Positions 42,158-51,394 of a stretch of 64,000 nucleotides of DNA are shown here, piece after piece. The DNA is taken from contig NZ_VTER01000003.1 of assembly GCF_008180445.1 (NCBI RefSeq), forward strand, positions 372,001 to 436,000, written 5' to 3'. The notes beneath the pieces were generated by a model that saw nothing but the letters and a program-made list of their open reading frames with translations, was not told the DNA's origin and made no database searches. Positions within the stretch are counted from its first letter, which is position 1, and each line of letters starts with the position of its first letter. A program made the position numbers and the translations under genes. The DNA comes from Bacillus_AB infantis_B (GTDB taxonomy: Bacteria; Bacillota; Bacilli; Bacillales; Cytobacillaceae).

Positions 42158-43495
42158 TTACATTGGCACGATGCCGATTGGATTAATGGCATTGGATTTA
42201 GATGCATTCCAAGGGCCTCTGTGCAATTCGAAGTGCAAATGCTGGCCTTGTGAATCACCGGTGTTGCCCATGATGCCGATTTGCTGGCCTTTTGAGACAG
42301 TCGCTCCGGTGCCGATTGAACGGCTGCTTAAATGTGCATAAACAGTTGTGTATACTTGTCCCTCAATAGAATGAGAGATAAATACGACATTTCCATAGCT
42401 GCTGGAGTAATATGATCTGATGACAACGCCATTTGCCGCTGCCACGACTGGGACTGTTCCACTTTTTGCGATGTCCACACCAGCGTGGAAAGTTCCCCAG
42501 CGCTGTCCAAGTCCGGATGTCACAACACCTGCAGCAGGCTTCGTGAAGTTGCCTCCTGAAATTGAAGGTGCGGATGACACTGGGCCGCCGCCTCCACCGC
42601 CGCTGTTGCTGCTGCTATTACTGCTTCCGGATGAGCTGTTTTTCTTGGCAGCCGCTGCTGCAGCCGCACGTCTTTGGCGCTCAAGCTCAGCCTGCCTTGC
42701 CAATTCTGCCTGATGCTTTTTCTCAAGCTCTATTGCCTGCTTGATGGCAGCTTCCTGGGCAGCCAGCAGTTCGTTTTCTTCTTCAAGATTCAGCTTTTCA
42801 GCATGCTTATGCTCTTCCTGATTCTTTAAGCTGGCCATCAGCTTATTCTTTTCAGCTTTCTGTGCATTCAGCTGCTTTTTCATGCTCTCAAGGTCGGTGC
42901 GCATCTTCTCAAGGGAAGAAAGCTCACTTTCCACCTTTGCCTGAGTCTCTTCAAGGAGCTTTTTGTCTGCCTCGTGCTCGCGCAGGATATCCTGGTCTGC
43001 TTCCACAATCGTAGCGACTGCTCCTACACGGTCAATGAAATCGCTGAAGTTCTGTGCTCCCATCAGGACATCGAGATAGCTGACCATACCGCCATTTTCC
43101 TGGAATGAACGGGCACGGTCCTTCAGCATTTCATTACGTTTGCTGATTCGCTCAGTGATGACCACGATCTCGGCCTTCAGCTTTTCAATCTCTTCTTTCG
43201 TTGCAGCAATCTGTGCTGTTTTTTCCTTGATTTTCGTTTCTGTATCGGAAATGGAGAGGCTCAGGCGCTCAAGCTCCTTGCTCACCTTGTCCTGCTCACC
43301 CTGAAGTCTATTAATCTCTGAATCCGCGCTGTTAATCTTGCTGTCATTGCCGGAGCGCTGCTCCTGAATTTGATTCTTCTTGCTTTCCAGATCACCGATT
43401 TTGCTCGCTGATGCCTGGCTGGCTGGGATGCCTCCAAAGATGCTTCCCAATCCGACTGCCGCGGCAAAAGAAAACGCTGCTATTGATTTTTTCAA
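42158..43495 (-). CDS. Secreted coiled-coil M23 peptidoglycan hydrolase
   Basis: Cell-wall endopeptidase, 445 residues from a TTG at 43495 (AAAGGAG ten bases upstream; the ATG ten codons earlier has no ribosome site). Signal peptide KKSIAAFSFAAAVGLGSIFG. A long EnvC/PcsB-like coiled coil spans about 35-280. A low-complexity Ser/Gly linker follows, then a LytM/M23 domain with zinc ligands HAGVDIA and HLHFELHRGPW. It lies directly downstream of ftsEX, which in many bacteria activates exactly such a coiled-coil hydrolase. This implies FtsEX-controlled septal or side-wall cleavage, an inference from context. Confidence 0.92.
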   Translation of the reverse strand: MKKSIAAFSFAAAVGLGSIFGGIPASQASASKIGDLESKKNQIQEQRSGNDSKINSADSEINRLQGEQDKVSKELERLSLSISDTETKIKEKTAQIAATKEEIEKLKAEIVVITERISKRNEMLKDRARSFQENGGMVSYLDVLMGAQNFSDFIDRVGAVATIVEADQDILREHEADKKLLEETQAKVESELSSLEKMRTDLESMKKQLNAQKAEKNKLMASLKNQEEHKHAEKLNLEEENELLAAQEAAIKQAIELEKKHQAELARQAELERQRRAAAAAAAKKNSSSGSSNSSSNSGGGGGGPVSSAPSISGGNFTKPAAGVVTSGLGQRWGTFHAGVDIAKSGTVPVVAAANGVVIRSYYSSSYGNVVFISHSIEGQVYTTVYAHLSSRSIGTGATVSKGQQIGIMGNTGDSQGQHLHFELHRGPWNASKSNAINPIGIVPM

Positions 43496-43600
43496 GTTCC
43501 GATTTCTCCTTTCCAATGGTGCCATATGTACGGGTTAGATCGTCTTCTATATGTTTTTGAAACTTTTCATACTATTCATACGTCTATTTTATGACGCATA

Positions 43601-43637
43601 AAGGGCCCGGAGTATGGTTCCCCCCTGCAGGGCCCTT
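43601..43637 (-). terminator. Weak hairpin after ftsX
   Basis: AAGGGCCC and GGGCCCTT form an 8-bp stem with a long loop and no proper T-run. It may only partly separate ftsEX from the M23 gene. Confidence 0.4.
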
Positions 43638-43659
43638 CCATGCATCTTTTCTATTATTC

Positions 43660-44553
43660 TTATACTTTAAGAAACTTGCGGACACTCATCAGGCTGCCCC
43701 AGACTCCGATCAATGCTCCCATCAGAATGAGGAGCGCGGACACCTGGTAGACAAATGGATTGAATTCAAGCAGCTGGATGAAATGGCCTTGAAGCCTTGG
43801 CGAAATATAATCATAGGCATAGTTATAAGTGGTTGCAACCAGTACGATCGGGAGGATTGCTCCCAGCACTCCCAGCCACAGCCCTTCAAGGAAGAACGGC
43901 CAGCGGATGAATGAATTGGTCGCCCCTACAAGCTTCATAATCTCAATTTCTTTTCTTCTTGCAACGATTGTGATTTTAATCGTATTCGAAATCAGGAACA
44001 TGGCGGTGAACAGCAGGCCCACTACCAGGACCAGTCCGACATTCCGGCTTGTATTGATAAAGCTGAACAGCTTCTCAATCTGCCCCTGTCCGTATTTAAC
44101 TTTTGTGGCATACTGCAGCTTCTCGATGTTCTCTGCCGTCTTCATTGTATCTTCCGGGTTTTTCGTCTTTACGATAAATACATCGTTCAACGGATTGTCC
44201 TGTTCAAAAAGCGTGAAGGCCTGGCCTTCATCCCCAAGACTGTCTATCAGATTGGTCAATTCTTCTTCCTTGGTTGAAAATTCGACGCTTCCCACTTCGG
44301 GTATCTGTTCTATTTTATTCCGTAAAACCTGCTGATCCTGCTCATTTGCAGCAACATCGATGTGAACGCGGATTTCCACGTCCTCTTCAATGGTGGTAGC
44401 CACTTGATTGAGATTCATCATAATAACGAAAAACACACCGACCAGGATAAGAGTGACGGTTACAGCACTGGCAGATGCGAATGTCATCCATCCGTTCCGG
44501 CCGAGGCTTTTGAAACTCTCCCTGATGTGACGGCGAAGGGTCCTAGCTTTCAT
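43660..44553 (-). CDS. ftsX: Cell-division ABC permease FtsX
   Basis: Membrane partner of FtsE, 297 residues. The start MKARTLRRHIRESFKSLGRN at 44553 matches Bacillus FtsX and overlaps ftsE by 11 bases. There are four hydrophobic segments, with a large extracellular loop after the first (about 55-165) that in other species binds the hydrolase's coiled coil, and FtsX-type ARRKEIEIMKLVGATNSFIR before the later segments. Confidence 0.95.
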   Translation of the reverse strand: MKARTLRRHIRESFKSLGRNGWMTFASASAVTVTLILVGVFFVIMMNLNQVATTIEEDVEIRVHIDVAANEQDQQVLRNKIEQIPEVGSVEFSTKEEELTNLIDSLGDEGQAFTLFEQDNPLNDVFIVKTKNPEDTMKTAENIEKLQYATKVKYGQGQIEKLFSFINTSRNVGLVLVVGLLFTAMFLISNTIKITIVARRKEIEIMKLVGATNSFIRWPFFLEGLWLGVLGAILPIVLVATTYNYAYDYISPRLQGHFIQLLEFNPFVYQVSALLILMGALIGVWGSLMSVRKFLKV

Positions 44554-45229
44554 AACCGTAATCCCCCCTCTGCTCATCACGTATGATTCTTCCGCCTTCA
44601 ATGGCAATTACGCGATGCTTGATTGTATTTACGATCTCTTTGTTGTGCGTCGCCATCACGACTGTTGTGCCCCTCGTATTGATCTCATCAAAGATATTCA
44701 TGATTTCCCACGAGGTATCCGGATCAAGGTTCCCGGTAGGCTCATCGGCGATGACTACCTTCGGCGAATTCACGATGGAGCGGGCAATGGATACACGCTG
44801 CTGCTCCCCGCCTGACAATTCAGTCGGCAGCATGCGCGCCTTATGCTTCAGATTGACCAGCTCAAGGGTTTCCATAACCTGTTTTTTAATATATTTTGGC
44901 TGCTCCTCGATAACTTCAAGGGCGAATGCGACATTTTCGTAGACTGTCAAAGTAGGAAGCAGCTTGAAATCCTGGAATACAACACCGATGTTTCGGCGGA
45001 GCAGCGGAACTTTGTTCGGCTTCAGCTTTGCAAGGTTCACGCCATTTATCGTAATTGTGCCGGATGTTGGCCTCTCTTCCCTGTACATCATCTTGATGAA
45101 GGTTGATTTGCCGGCTCCGCTCGGACCTACAACATATACAAACTCTCCTTGCTTGATCCGTACGTCTATCCCGTTGGCAGCAGTTACTCCGTTGGAATAC
45201 TTCTTATATACGTCTTGCATCTCGATCAT
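44543..45229 (-). CDS. ftsE: Cell-division ABC ATPase FtsE
   Basis: ATPase that transmits ATP hydrolysis through FtsX to a cell-wall hydrolase. 228 residues with Walker A GPSGAGKSTFIKMMYREERP, signature ELSGGEQQRVSIARSI and Walker B VVIADEPTGNLDPDTS. First gene of ftsEX; the M23 hydrolase follows. Confidence 0.96.
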   Translation of the reverse strand: MIEMQDVYKKYSNGVTAANGIDVRIKQGEFVYVVGPSGAGKSTFIKMMYREERPTSGTITINGVNLAKLKPNKVPLLRRNIGVVFQDFKLLPTLTVYENVAFALEVIEEQPKYIKKQVMETLELVNLKHKARMLPTELSGGEQQRVSIARSIVNSPKVVIADEPTGNLDPDTSWEIMNIFDEINTRGTTVVMATHNKEIVNTIKHRVIAIEGGRIIRDEQRGDYGYES

Positions 45230-45520
45230 TTATATCACCTGTAGTTTAGTGTTAAGAATAGAATTAACTTTTCGCCATAAATCGACAGCAATTCGACAAC
45301 AGTGTTTATGATAACGTGACAAAATTAAACACAAAACTACTAAAAGCAGCTTGTTCGTATTCTCACTTCACCCATTATAACATCATACTTTGTCAAAATA
45401 ACGGAAAAAAATATTACAGTTTCTTTTCATTTGTATAAAAAATGATTCTTTATTCCTAAAATCGGGTACTGTAATTTGTTAAAATACGACAAAAACATTG
45501 GAAAAACCTTCTTGTTTTCC
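45230..45520. other. Spacer upstream of ftsE
   Basis: Non-coding. A minus-strand TATAAT at 45374-45379 could be the ftsE -10 (leader ~135 bases); the TTGACA just upstream of it is only 11 bases away, too close to be its -35. I see nothing else. Confidence 0.5.
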
Positions 45521-45566
45521 AAAATAAAAAAACCGCTATCCTACTAAAGTAGGACAAAGCGGTTTC
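45521..45566 (-). terminator. Terminator after cccB
   Basis: On the minus strand AAACCGCTTTGTCCTAC pairs with GTAGGATAGCGGTTT and is followed by TTTTATTTT. Confidence 0.88.
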
Positions 45567-45573
45567 TTTCCTC

Positions 45574-45891
45574 TTACTTTTTAGCTGCCAGCCATTCTGC
45601 CACCGCAGCGGCATCCTCGCCTTCAAGAAGCCTTGGCGGCATGGCCCCTTTACCTTCTGCAATCGTCTTTTCAATTTCTTCCTGGGAAAGCTGTGACCCG
45701 ATTTTCTCTAGATTCGGCCCGACTCCGCCCTGAAGATTGTCGCCATGGCAGCTTGAGCATTTCTGGGTAAACAATTTCTGCGGGTCCCCCGCTCCTGCCG
45801 ATTCGCTGCCTTCATTCGCTTCTTCCCCGCCGCCGCACGCTGCAAGGACTAAGGAAGCTCCCATAAAAATCATCATCAATTTCTTTTTCAT
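45574..45891 (-). CDS. cccB: Cytochrome c-551 lipoprotein
   Basis: Small membrane-anchored c-type cytochrome carrying electrons outside the membrane. 105 residues. Lipoprotein signal MKKKLMMIFMGASLVLAAC with lipid Cys19. The mono-heme site is CSSCH (45-49) with axial Met in GAMPP (Met84). It follows yvjA by 45 bases and sits before ftsEX, as in B. subtilis. Client of Lgt. Confidence 0.96.
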   Translation of the reverse strand: MKKKLMMIFMGASLVLAACGGGEEANEGSESAGAGDPQKLFTQKCSSCHGDNLQGGVGPNLEKIGSQLSQEEIEKTIAEGKGAMPPRLLEGEDAAAVAEWLAAKK

Positions 45892-45936
45892 TTTTATACC
45901 TCCCTAGATCCGGAATCTATCCGGACATCTGCAAGC

Positions 45937-46809
45937 CTAGGCGCGCTTAAAGCCTTCGCCGAGCACTTCAGATGCATCCATTACTATAATAAACGCTTGA
46001 GGATCTATGGTCTTGACGAGTTGTTTCAATTTAGTGAACTCCGTCTGATCAACAACACACATCAGGATAGGGCGTTCATGGTCGGTATATCCGCCATATG
46101 CTGATAGTTTTGTCACACCGCGGTCGATTTTATTCAAAATGCCTTCCCTGACAGCCTCCTGATTGTCCGTAATGATCATGGCCATTTTCGAACGGCTGAA
46201 GCCGACCTGGATCAAGTCGATCGTCTTGGTGGTTACATAAAGGGCAATAAGTGCGTACAAACCTCTTTCAATATCAAAGATGACTGCTGCAGACAGGACG
46301 ATCAAGCCATCAATGATGGCCACACATGTCCCAAGGGTCAGCCCAGTATATTTATTGATGATCTGCGCCGCCAGATCGGTTCCTCCCGTTGAAGCCTTCC
46401 CGCGGAAAACAATCCCAAGCCCAAGGCCGACCCCGATCCCGCCGAACAGGGCGCCAAGAAGCGGGTCCTGTGTCCATGGCTCCGCACGGCTCGTCAGAAA
46501 TACAACAAGCGGCAGGAATATGGTTCCCGCCAAAGTCTTTGCCCCAAACTGCCTGCCTAAAAATATCAGCCCTGCAAGGAACAGCGGAATATTAAATGCC
46601 CACTGCACATAAGCCGGCTCCCAGCCAACCAATGCGTCCAATATCGTACTGATCCCGCTCACTCCGCCGGAAGCGATCCGGTTCGGCAGCAAAAACACAT
46701 TGAACGCCACCGCCACAATCCCGGATCCCACAAGCACAAACAAATACTCCAGCGCCCGCTCCGCCCCAGGGTTATATGTACTGCCTCTCTTTCTCTTGCT
46801 CACTTGCAT
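45937..46809 (-). CDS. yvjA: YitT/DUF2179 membrane protein (YvjA)
   Basis: 290 residues: five or six hydrophobic segments (LEYLFVLVGSGIVAVAFNVF, RIASGGVSGISTILDALVGW) followed by a C-terminal cytoplasmic DUF2179 domain (about 205-285, AMIITDNQEAVREGILNKID). Likely first gene of yvjA-cccB. Function unknown. ATG four bases after AAAGGAG; a GTG two codons later is possible. Confidence 0.9.
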   Translation of the reverse strand: MQVSKRKRGSTYNPGAERALEYLFVLVGSGIVAVAFNVFLLPNRIASGGVSGISTILDALVGWEPAYVQWAFNIPLFLAGLIFLGRQFGAKTLAGTIFLPLVVFLTSRAEPWTQDPLLGALFGGIGVGLGLGIVFRGKASTGGTDLAAQIINKYTGLTLGTCVAIIDGLIVLSAAVIFDIERGLYALIALYVTTKTIDLIQVGFSRSKMAMIITDNQEAVREGILNKIDRGVTKLSAYGGYTDHERPILMCVVDQTEFTKLKQLVKTIDPQAFIIVMDASEVLGEGFKRA

Positions 46810-46823
46810 CCTGCTCCTTTATT

Positions 46824-46853
46824 GGTGACAGGCACCTCCCGTTATTTGTCGAA
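46824..46853 (-). repeat. 30-bp dispersed element, copy 2
   Basis: Reverse-complement match to 39379-39408 (26 of 30 positions), immediately upstream of yvjA. Confidence 0.7.
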
Positions 46854-47070
46854 AGTTTCCTGTTTACTTTTTTTCTTCCATAGGCTTTTCATAGCCGAAG
46901 GTGAGTATAGCATGTTGAAAAAAGGCTGTAAATGCCAATAAAGTGACGTATTAAAGGAGTGGAGCAGAAGAGTATGGAACTGCAGAACTCAGATAAACTA
47001 AACTAAAGCTATACTTAGTTTTTATCCATTTTACAAAAATATACAAAAAGGATTTCCGCACACAGAAAAG

Positions 47071-47079
47071 TGGTATAAT
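47071..47079 (+). promoter_or_regulatory. Extended -10 promoter of the coiled-coil repeat gene
   Basis: TGGTATAAT, a TGn extended -10 with consensus TATAAT, about 25 bases before the start codon. Confidence 0.6.
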
Positions 47080-47102
47080 GTCGAAAAGGAGGTAAAAAAA
47101 AC

Positions 47103-47540
47103 ATGGAGAAGACACTTGAACAAATCCTGGTCAGCATGCAGGAGCAGATAGCGGATCTTGGATCACAGATGAACAGCCGGTTTGATGTTATGGAGAAAAG
47201 GCTCGACGGTGTGGATGAAAGATTTGACGGTGTAGATAAAAGGCTTGATGCTATGGACAAAAGATTTGACGCTGTGGATGAAAGGTTTGACGGTGTAGAT
47301 AAAAGACTTGATGCTATGGATAAAAGATTTGACGCTGTGGATGAAAGGTTTGACAATCTGACCACCGAAATGAGAAGCCATTTTAAACAAATTGAAACAA
47401 AGCTTGATCATCATGAAAAGCTTTACCAGGTAGTTTCCAATGAACTGAACGCAGCGAAGATTGACATTGAGTACTTAAGCGAGAAAACCGGTGTACATGA
47501 TAAAGAGATCAACCAGTTGAAAAAGACGATTAAAATATAG
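47103..47540 (+). CDS. Heptad-repeat coiled-coil protein
   Basis: 145 residues after AAGGAGG. Residues ~24-90 are tandem seven-residue repeats of the form R-F/L-D-x-V/M-D-K/E, arranged as a 21-residue super-repeat (RFDGVDKRLDAMDKRFDAVD, then again). The DNA repeats with a 63-bp period, so the copy number can change by slippage. It is flanked by ordinary coiled coil; no signal peptide. The frames on the opposite strand are shadows of the repeat. Function unknown; an oligomerising scaffold is likely. Confidence 0.8.
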   Translation: MEKTLEQILVSMQEQIADLGSQMNSRFDVMEKRLDGVDERFDGVDKRLDAMDKRFDAVDERFDGVDKRLDAMDKRFDAVDERFDNLTTEMRSHFKQIETKLDHHEKLYQVVSNELNAAKIDIEYLSEKTGVHDKEINQLKKTIKI

Positions 47541-47587
47541 AAACATTCCCTAAAACCTCATCACCGACCTCATACATTATCCACATA

Positions 47588-47617
47588 AAAAGCCTTTGCC
47601 ATTCCGGCAAAGGCTTT
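47588..47617. terminator. Terminator between repeat gene and prfB
   Basis: AAAAGCCTTTGCC and GGCAAAGGCTTTT form a strong stem usable in both directions. Confidence 0.85.
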
Positions 47618-47627
47618 TCCTTCAATC

Positions 47628-48732
47628 TTATAAGCTCAGTCTTGAACGCAGATAAGCATTGATGAATGGATCGAGATCGCCGTCCATCACGCCCTGGACG
47701 TTTCCCGATTCCGTGCTTGTGCGATGGTCCTTGACCATGCTGTACGGATGGAATACGTATGAGCGGATCTGGCTTCCCCAACCAATTTCCTTCTGCTCGC
47801 CGCGGATTTCCAGCAGCTCCTGCTCCTGCTCTTCAATTTTCTTTTGATAGAGCTTGGCCTGGAGCATTTTCATGGCGCGTTCACGGTTCTTGATCTGGGA
47901 GCGCTCGGTCTGGCAGGTTACCACGACATTTGTCGGCAAGTGGGTGATCCGGACAGCAGAATCGGTTGTATTGATATGCTGCCCGCCGGCGCCGCTTGCC
48001 CGGTACGTATCGATTTTCAGGTCCTCTGTACGGATATCGATTTCGATTTCATCATTGAACTCCGGCATAACCTCACAGGAAACGAAAGAGGTATGGCGGC
48101 GGCCTGAAGAATCGAACGGCGAAATCCGGACAAGGCGGTGGACGCCTTTTTCAGCCTTCAGATAGCCGTAGGCATTATGCCCTTTAATTGCGAGTGTTAC
48201 ACTTTTGATCCCGGCCTCATCACCTGGCAGATAATCAAGTGTCTCAACCTTGAAGCCTTTTTTCTCTGCCCAGCGCGTGTACATGCGCAGCAGCATGGAG
48301 CCCCAGTCCTGGGATTCCGTACCGCCCGCTCCCGGGTGGAGTTCAAGGATGGCATTGTTTTTATCATATTCCTCGCTCAGCAAAAGCTGCAGCTCGAATT
48401 GCGCAAGGCGCTTTGTCAGCTCAGTCAGCTCTTCGGCAAGCTCATTCTGGAGATCCTCGTCGCTTTCTTCCTTCACAAGCTCATAAGTGAGCTCCAGGTT
48501 TTCAAACGTTTCAAACAGGTCATGAAATTCATGGACCTGGTCTTTAAGCGCATTCGACTCACTGATAACAACCTGCGCCGCTTTCTGGTCATCCCAGAAG
48601 TTCGGGTGCAGCATTTCTTCATCAAGCTCGGCGATGCGCGCCTCTTTGTTTTCTAAGTCAAAGAGACCCCCTAAAGTCCGCTAATACCTTAGCTGTTCTC
48701 TCTAACTCATTGCGAATGTCTGCTAATTCCAT
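47628..48732 (-). CDS. prfB: Peptide chain release factor 2 with programmed +1 frameshift
   Basis: Release factor for UGA and UAA codons, about 367 residues. The ATG at 48732 follows AGAGGTG. After 24 codons the zero frame reads AGGGGGTCTCTTTGAC: an internal Shine-Dalgarno-like AGGGGG, then CTT and an in-frame TGA at 48658-48660. A +1 slip at CTT joins the second frame (DLENKEARIAELDEE). RF2 tripeptide SPF is in RISPFDSSGRRHTSF and GGQ in GAGGQHINTTDSAV. The frame count is consistent with one skipped base. RF2 thus controls its own synthesis. Confidence 0.97.
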
Positions 48733-48773
48733 TCCAGTCACCTCTAAATAGTTTTTTTACAGTGTATCAGGAA

Positions 48774-48816
48774 AAAGAGAGCAGGCAAAGCTGATCGAGC
48801 TTTACCGGCCCTCTTC
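48774..48816 (-). terminator. Terminator-like hairpin after secA
   Basis: On the minus strand GAGGGCCGGTAAAGCT pairs imperfectly with AGCTTTGCCTGCTCTC and is followed by TTTTTCC, between secA and prfB. Confidence 0.65.
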
Positions 48817-48827
48817 ATTTCTTATGC

Positions 48828-51341
48828 TTAAGCTTCTTTGCCGCAGCAGTTTTTGTACTTTTTGCCGCTTCCGCAGATGCAGCTGTCATTGCGGCCGATA
48901 TCCATTTGCTTAACGGCCGGTTTTTTCTTCACTTTTCCGCCTTCGTTTTCCTTCGGGTTGACCGCCTGTCCCTTGGCCACTTCTTCACGCTGAAGGTTAT
49001 TGCGGATTTCTGCCTTCATGATGTACTTGGCCGCATCTTCTTCGATGCTGGCAATCATGTTTTCAAACATTGCAAAGCCTTCATGCTGGTATTCGCGCAG
49101 CGGATCGATCTGGCCATAGGCGCGGAGATGGATCCCCTGGCGCAGCTGGTCCATCGCATCAATATGGTCGATCCACTTACTGTCGACAGCACGGAGCACT
49201 ACCACTTTTTCAAACTCGCGCATCTGTTCTTCCAGTATGTCTTCTTTTTCATCATAGCGCTCTTTCACCTTCGCATAGATGGCTTCAAAGATTTCTTCTG
49301 TATCCTTGCCGCGCAGGTCGTTGACAGTGAGGTCGCCTTCATTGAGAAGGTTGCCGTTCACATAATCAATCAGGCCTTCCAGATTCCAATTCTCTTCATC
49401 CTCTACAGCAGGGGCAAAAGCCTCAACATTGCGCTGCAGGGCAGCACTGATCATCTTCTCGGCAATTTCGCGGAGGTTCTCAGACTCAAGCACTTCATTC
49501 CGCTGTGCATAAAGGATTTCACGCTGCTGGCGCAATACATCATCATATGACAGAAGCTGCTTACGCGCATCAAAGTTATTGCCCTCCACGCGTTTCTGCG
49601 CAGATTCAACCGCTCTTGATACCATCTTGCTCTGGATCGGCTGAGTGTCATCCATGCCAAGGCGCTCCATCATTGATTTCATATTGTCAGATCCGAAGCG
49701 GCGCATCAATTCATCTTCCATGGAAAGATAGAACTGCGTCACACCCGGATCTCCCTGGCGTCCGGAACGTCCGCGGAGCTGGTTGTCGATCCGGCGGCTT
49801 TCATGCCTTTCCGTACCGATGACCGCAAGGCCGCCGACTTCCTTCACGCCTTCGCCAAGCTTGATGTCGGTACCGCGCCCCGCCATGTTCGTGGCGATGG
49901 TAACAGAGCCTTTTTCACCGGCGTGTGCGATGATTTCCGCTTCGCGCTCATGGTTTTTCGCATTCAGGACATCGTGGCGGATGCCTTTTTTCGTCAAATA
50001 TTTAGAAATGATTTCAGATGTCTCGATGGCCACCGTACCCACAAGCACCGGCTGGCCCTTCTGGTTGCGCTCGGCGATATCCTCGACCACCGCACGGAAC
50101 TTGCCGTCCATGCTCGCATAAATGAGATCGGCACGGTCGTCACGGGCAATCGGCCTGTTCGTTGGGATGACCGTAACATACATATTGTAAATATTGCGGA
50201 ATTCCTCTTCCTCTGTCTTCGCTGTACCCGTCATCCCGGCCAGCTTTTCGTACATACGGAAATAGTTCTGGAAAGTGATCGTCGCAAGCGTCATGCTTTC
50301 GTTCTGAATCTCCAGGCCTTCCTTCGCTTCGATCGCCTGGTGGAGGCCGTCGCTGTAGCGGCGTCCCTTCATCAGACGGCCAGTGAACTGGTCAACGATG
50401 ACGATCTCGCCGTCCTGGACGACATAATCGACATCAAGATGCATGCTCGCATGCGCCTTCAGAGCCTGTGTGATATGGTGGTTGATCGCCACATGGGAAA
50501 TATCGAAAAGATTATCGATCCCGAAAGCTTTTTCTGCCTTCGTCATCCCTTCTTCTGTCAGCTGGACACCTTTTGTCTTTTCATCATAAGTGTAATCATC
50601 TTCTCTTTTCAGGTTGCGGACAAAAGCATTTGCCTGAATATAAAGCTGGGCAGACTTTTGCGCAGACCCGGAAATGATGAGCGGTGTACGCGCCTCATCG
50701 ATCAGGATGCTGTCGACTTCATCTATTACCGCATAATACAGCGGGCGCTGGACCTTCTGCTCTTTATAAAGGACCATATTGTCGCGCAGATAGTCAAAGC
50801 CAAGCTCATTATTCGTACCGTAAGTGATATCAGCCGCATAGGCAGCCTGCTTTTCTTCTTTTGAAAGTCCGTTCAGGTTCAGTCCGACAGTGAGGCCCAA
50901 AAATTCATAAAGACGGCCCATCTCAGTCGCGTCACGGCTGGCCAGATATTCGTTGACCGTTACAACGTGCACGCCTTTACCGGCAAGGGCGTTCAGGTAT
51001 ACCGGCATGGTTGCTGTCAGTGTTTTACCTTCACCGGTTTTCATCTCGGAAATATTCCCCTCATGAAGGGACACGCCCCCCATCAGCTGGACCGGATAAG
51101 GATAAAGGCCAAGCACACGCTTAGCGGCCTCGCGGACAACAGCAAATGCTTCGACCAGGATGTCATCAAGCGTCTCGCCTTTTTCCAGGCGCATCTTGAA
51201 TTCAGCCGTCTTGTCGCGCAGCTGGTCATCAGTCAGTTTATCTATAGTGGAAGCCAGGGCATCAATCTGCTCCGCCTTCTTCGACAGTTTCTTCAAATCG
51301 CGTTTATTTTGATCGAACACTTTGTTTAAAATCCCAAGCAT
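48828..51341 (-). CDS. secA: Preprotein translocase ATPase SecA
   Basis: Motor of Sec-dependent export, cytoplasmic and membrane-associated. 837 residues from the ATG at 51341 (AAAGGAG upstream; a TTG one codon earlier is less likely). Walker A EMKTGEGKTLTATMPVYLNA near residue 100, DEVDSILIDEARTPLIISG (Walker B), helicase motif VI in QLRGRSGRQGDPG, and the C-terminal zinc SEC-C motif CICGSGKKYKNCCG for SecB/lipid contact. Single-gene unit with its own promoter and a 150-base leader, downstream of which lies prfB. Confidence 0.98.
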   Translation of the reverse strand: MLGILNKVFDQNKRDLKKLSKKAEQIDALASTIDKLTDDQLRDKTAEFKMRLEKGETLDDILVEAFAVVREAAKRVLGLYPYPVQLMGGVSLHEGNISEMKTGEGKTLTATMPVYLNALAGKGVHVVTVNEYLASRDATEMGRLYEFLGLTVGLNLNGLSKEEKQAAYAADITYGTNNELGFDYLRDNMVLYKEQKVQRPLYYAVIDEVDSILIDEARTPLIISGSAQKSAQLYIQANAFVRNLKREDDYTYDEKTKGVQLTEEGMTKAEKAFGIDNLFDISHVAINHHITQALKAHASMHLDVDYVVQDGEIVIVDQFTGRLMKGRRYSDGLHQAIEAKEGLEIQNESMTLATITFQNYFRMYEKLAGMTGTAKTEEEEFRNIYNMYVTVIPTNRPIARDDRADLIYASMDGKFRAVVEDIAERNQKGQPVLVGTVAIETSEIISKYLTKKGIRHDVLNAKNHEREAEIIAHAGEKGSVTIATNMAGRGTDIKLGEGVKEVGGLAVIGTERHESRRIDNQLRGRSGRQGDPGVTQFYLSMEDELMRRFGSDNMKSMMERLGMDDTQPIQSKMVSRAVESAQKRVEGNNFDARKQLLSYDDVLRQQREILYAQRNEVLESENLREIAEKMISAALQRNVEAFAPAVEDEENWNLEGLIDYVNGNLLNEGDLTVNDLRGKDTEEIFEAIYAKVKERYDEKEDILEEQMREFEKVVVLRAVDSKWIDHIDAMDQLRQGIHLRAYGQIDPLREYQHEGFAMFENMIASIEEDAAKYIMKAEIRNNLQREEVAKGQAVNPKENEGGKVKKKPAVKQMDIGRNDSCICGSGKKYKNCCGKEA

Positions 51342-51394
51342 CAAAAACGCTCCTTTATATTGGATATGGGCTCGTCAATTGGCCTCAGAGCTTT

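Noticed and set aside
47015..47414. Repetitive open frames antisense to the coiled-coil repeat gene
   Set aside because: They mirror the 63-bp DNA repeat of the plus-strand gene, which has the promoter and ribosome site.
47628..48614. prfB beginning at the later ATG (328 residues)
   Set aside because: An upstream first frame with ribosome site and a canonical +1 frameshift signal gives the complete RF2.
49803..50864. Long open frame (353 codons) on the plus strand inside secA
   Set aside because: It is fully antisense to the well-conserved secA gene, with no ribosome site or recognisable domain; a codon-composition shadow.
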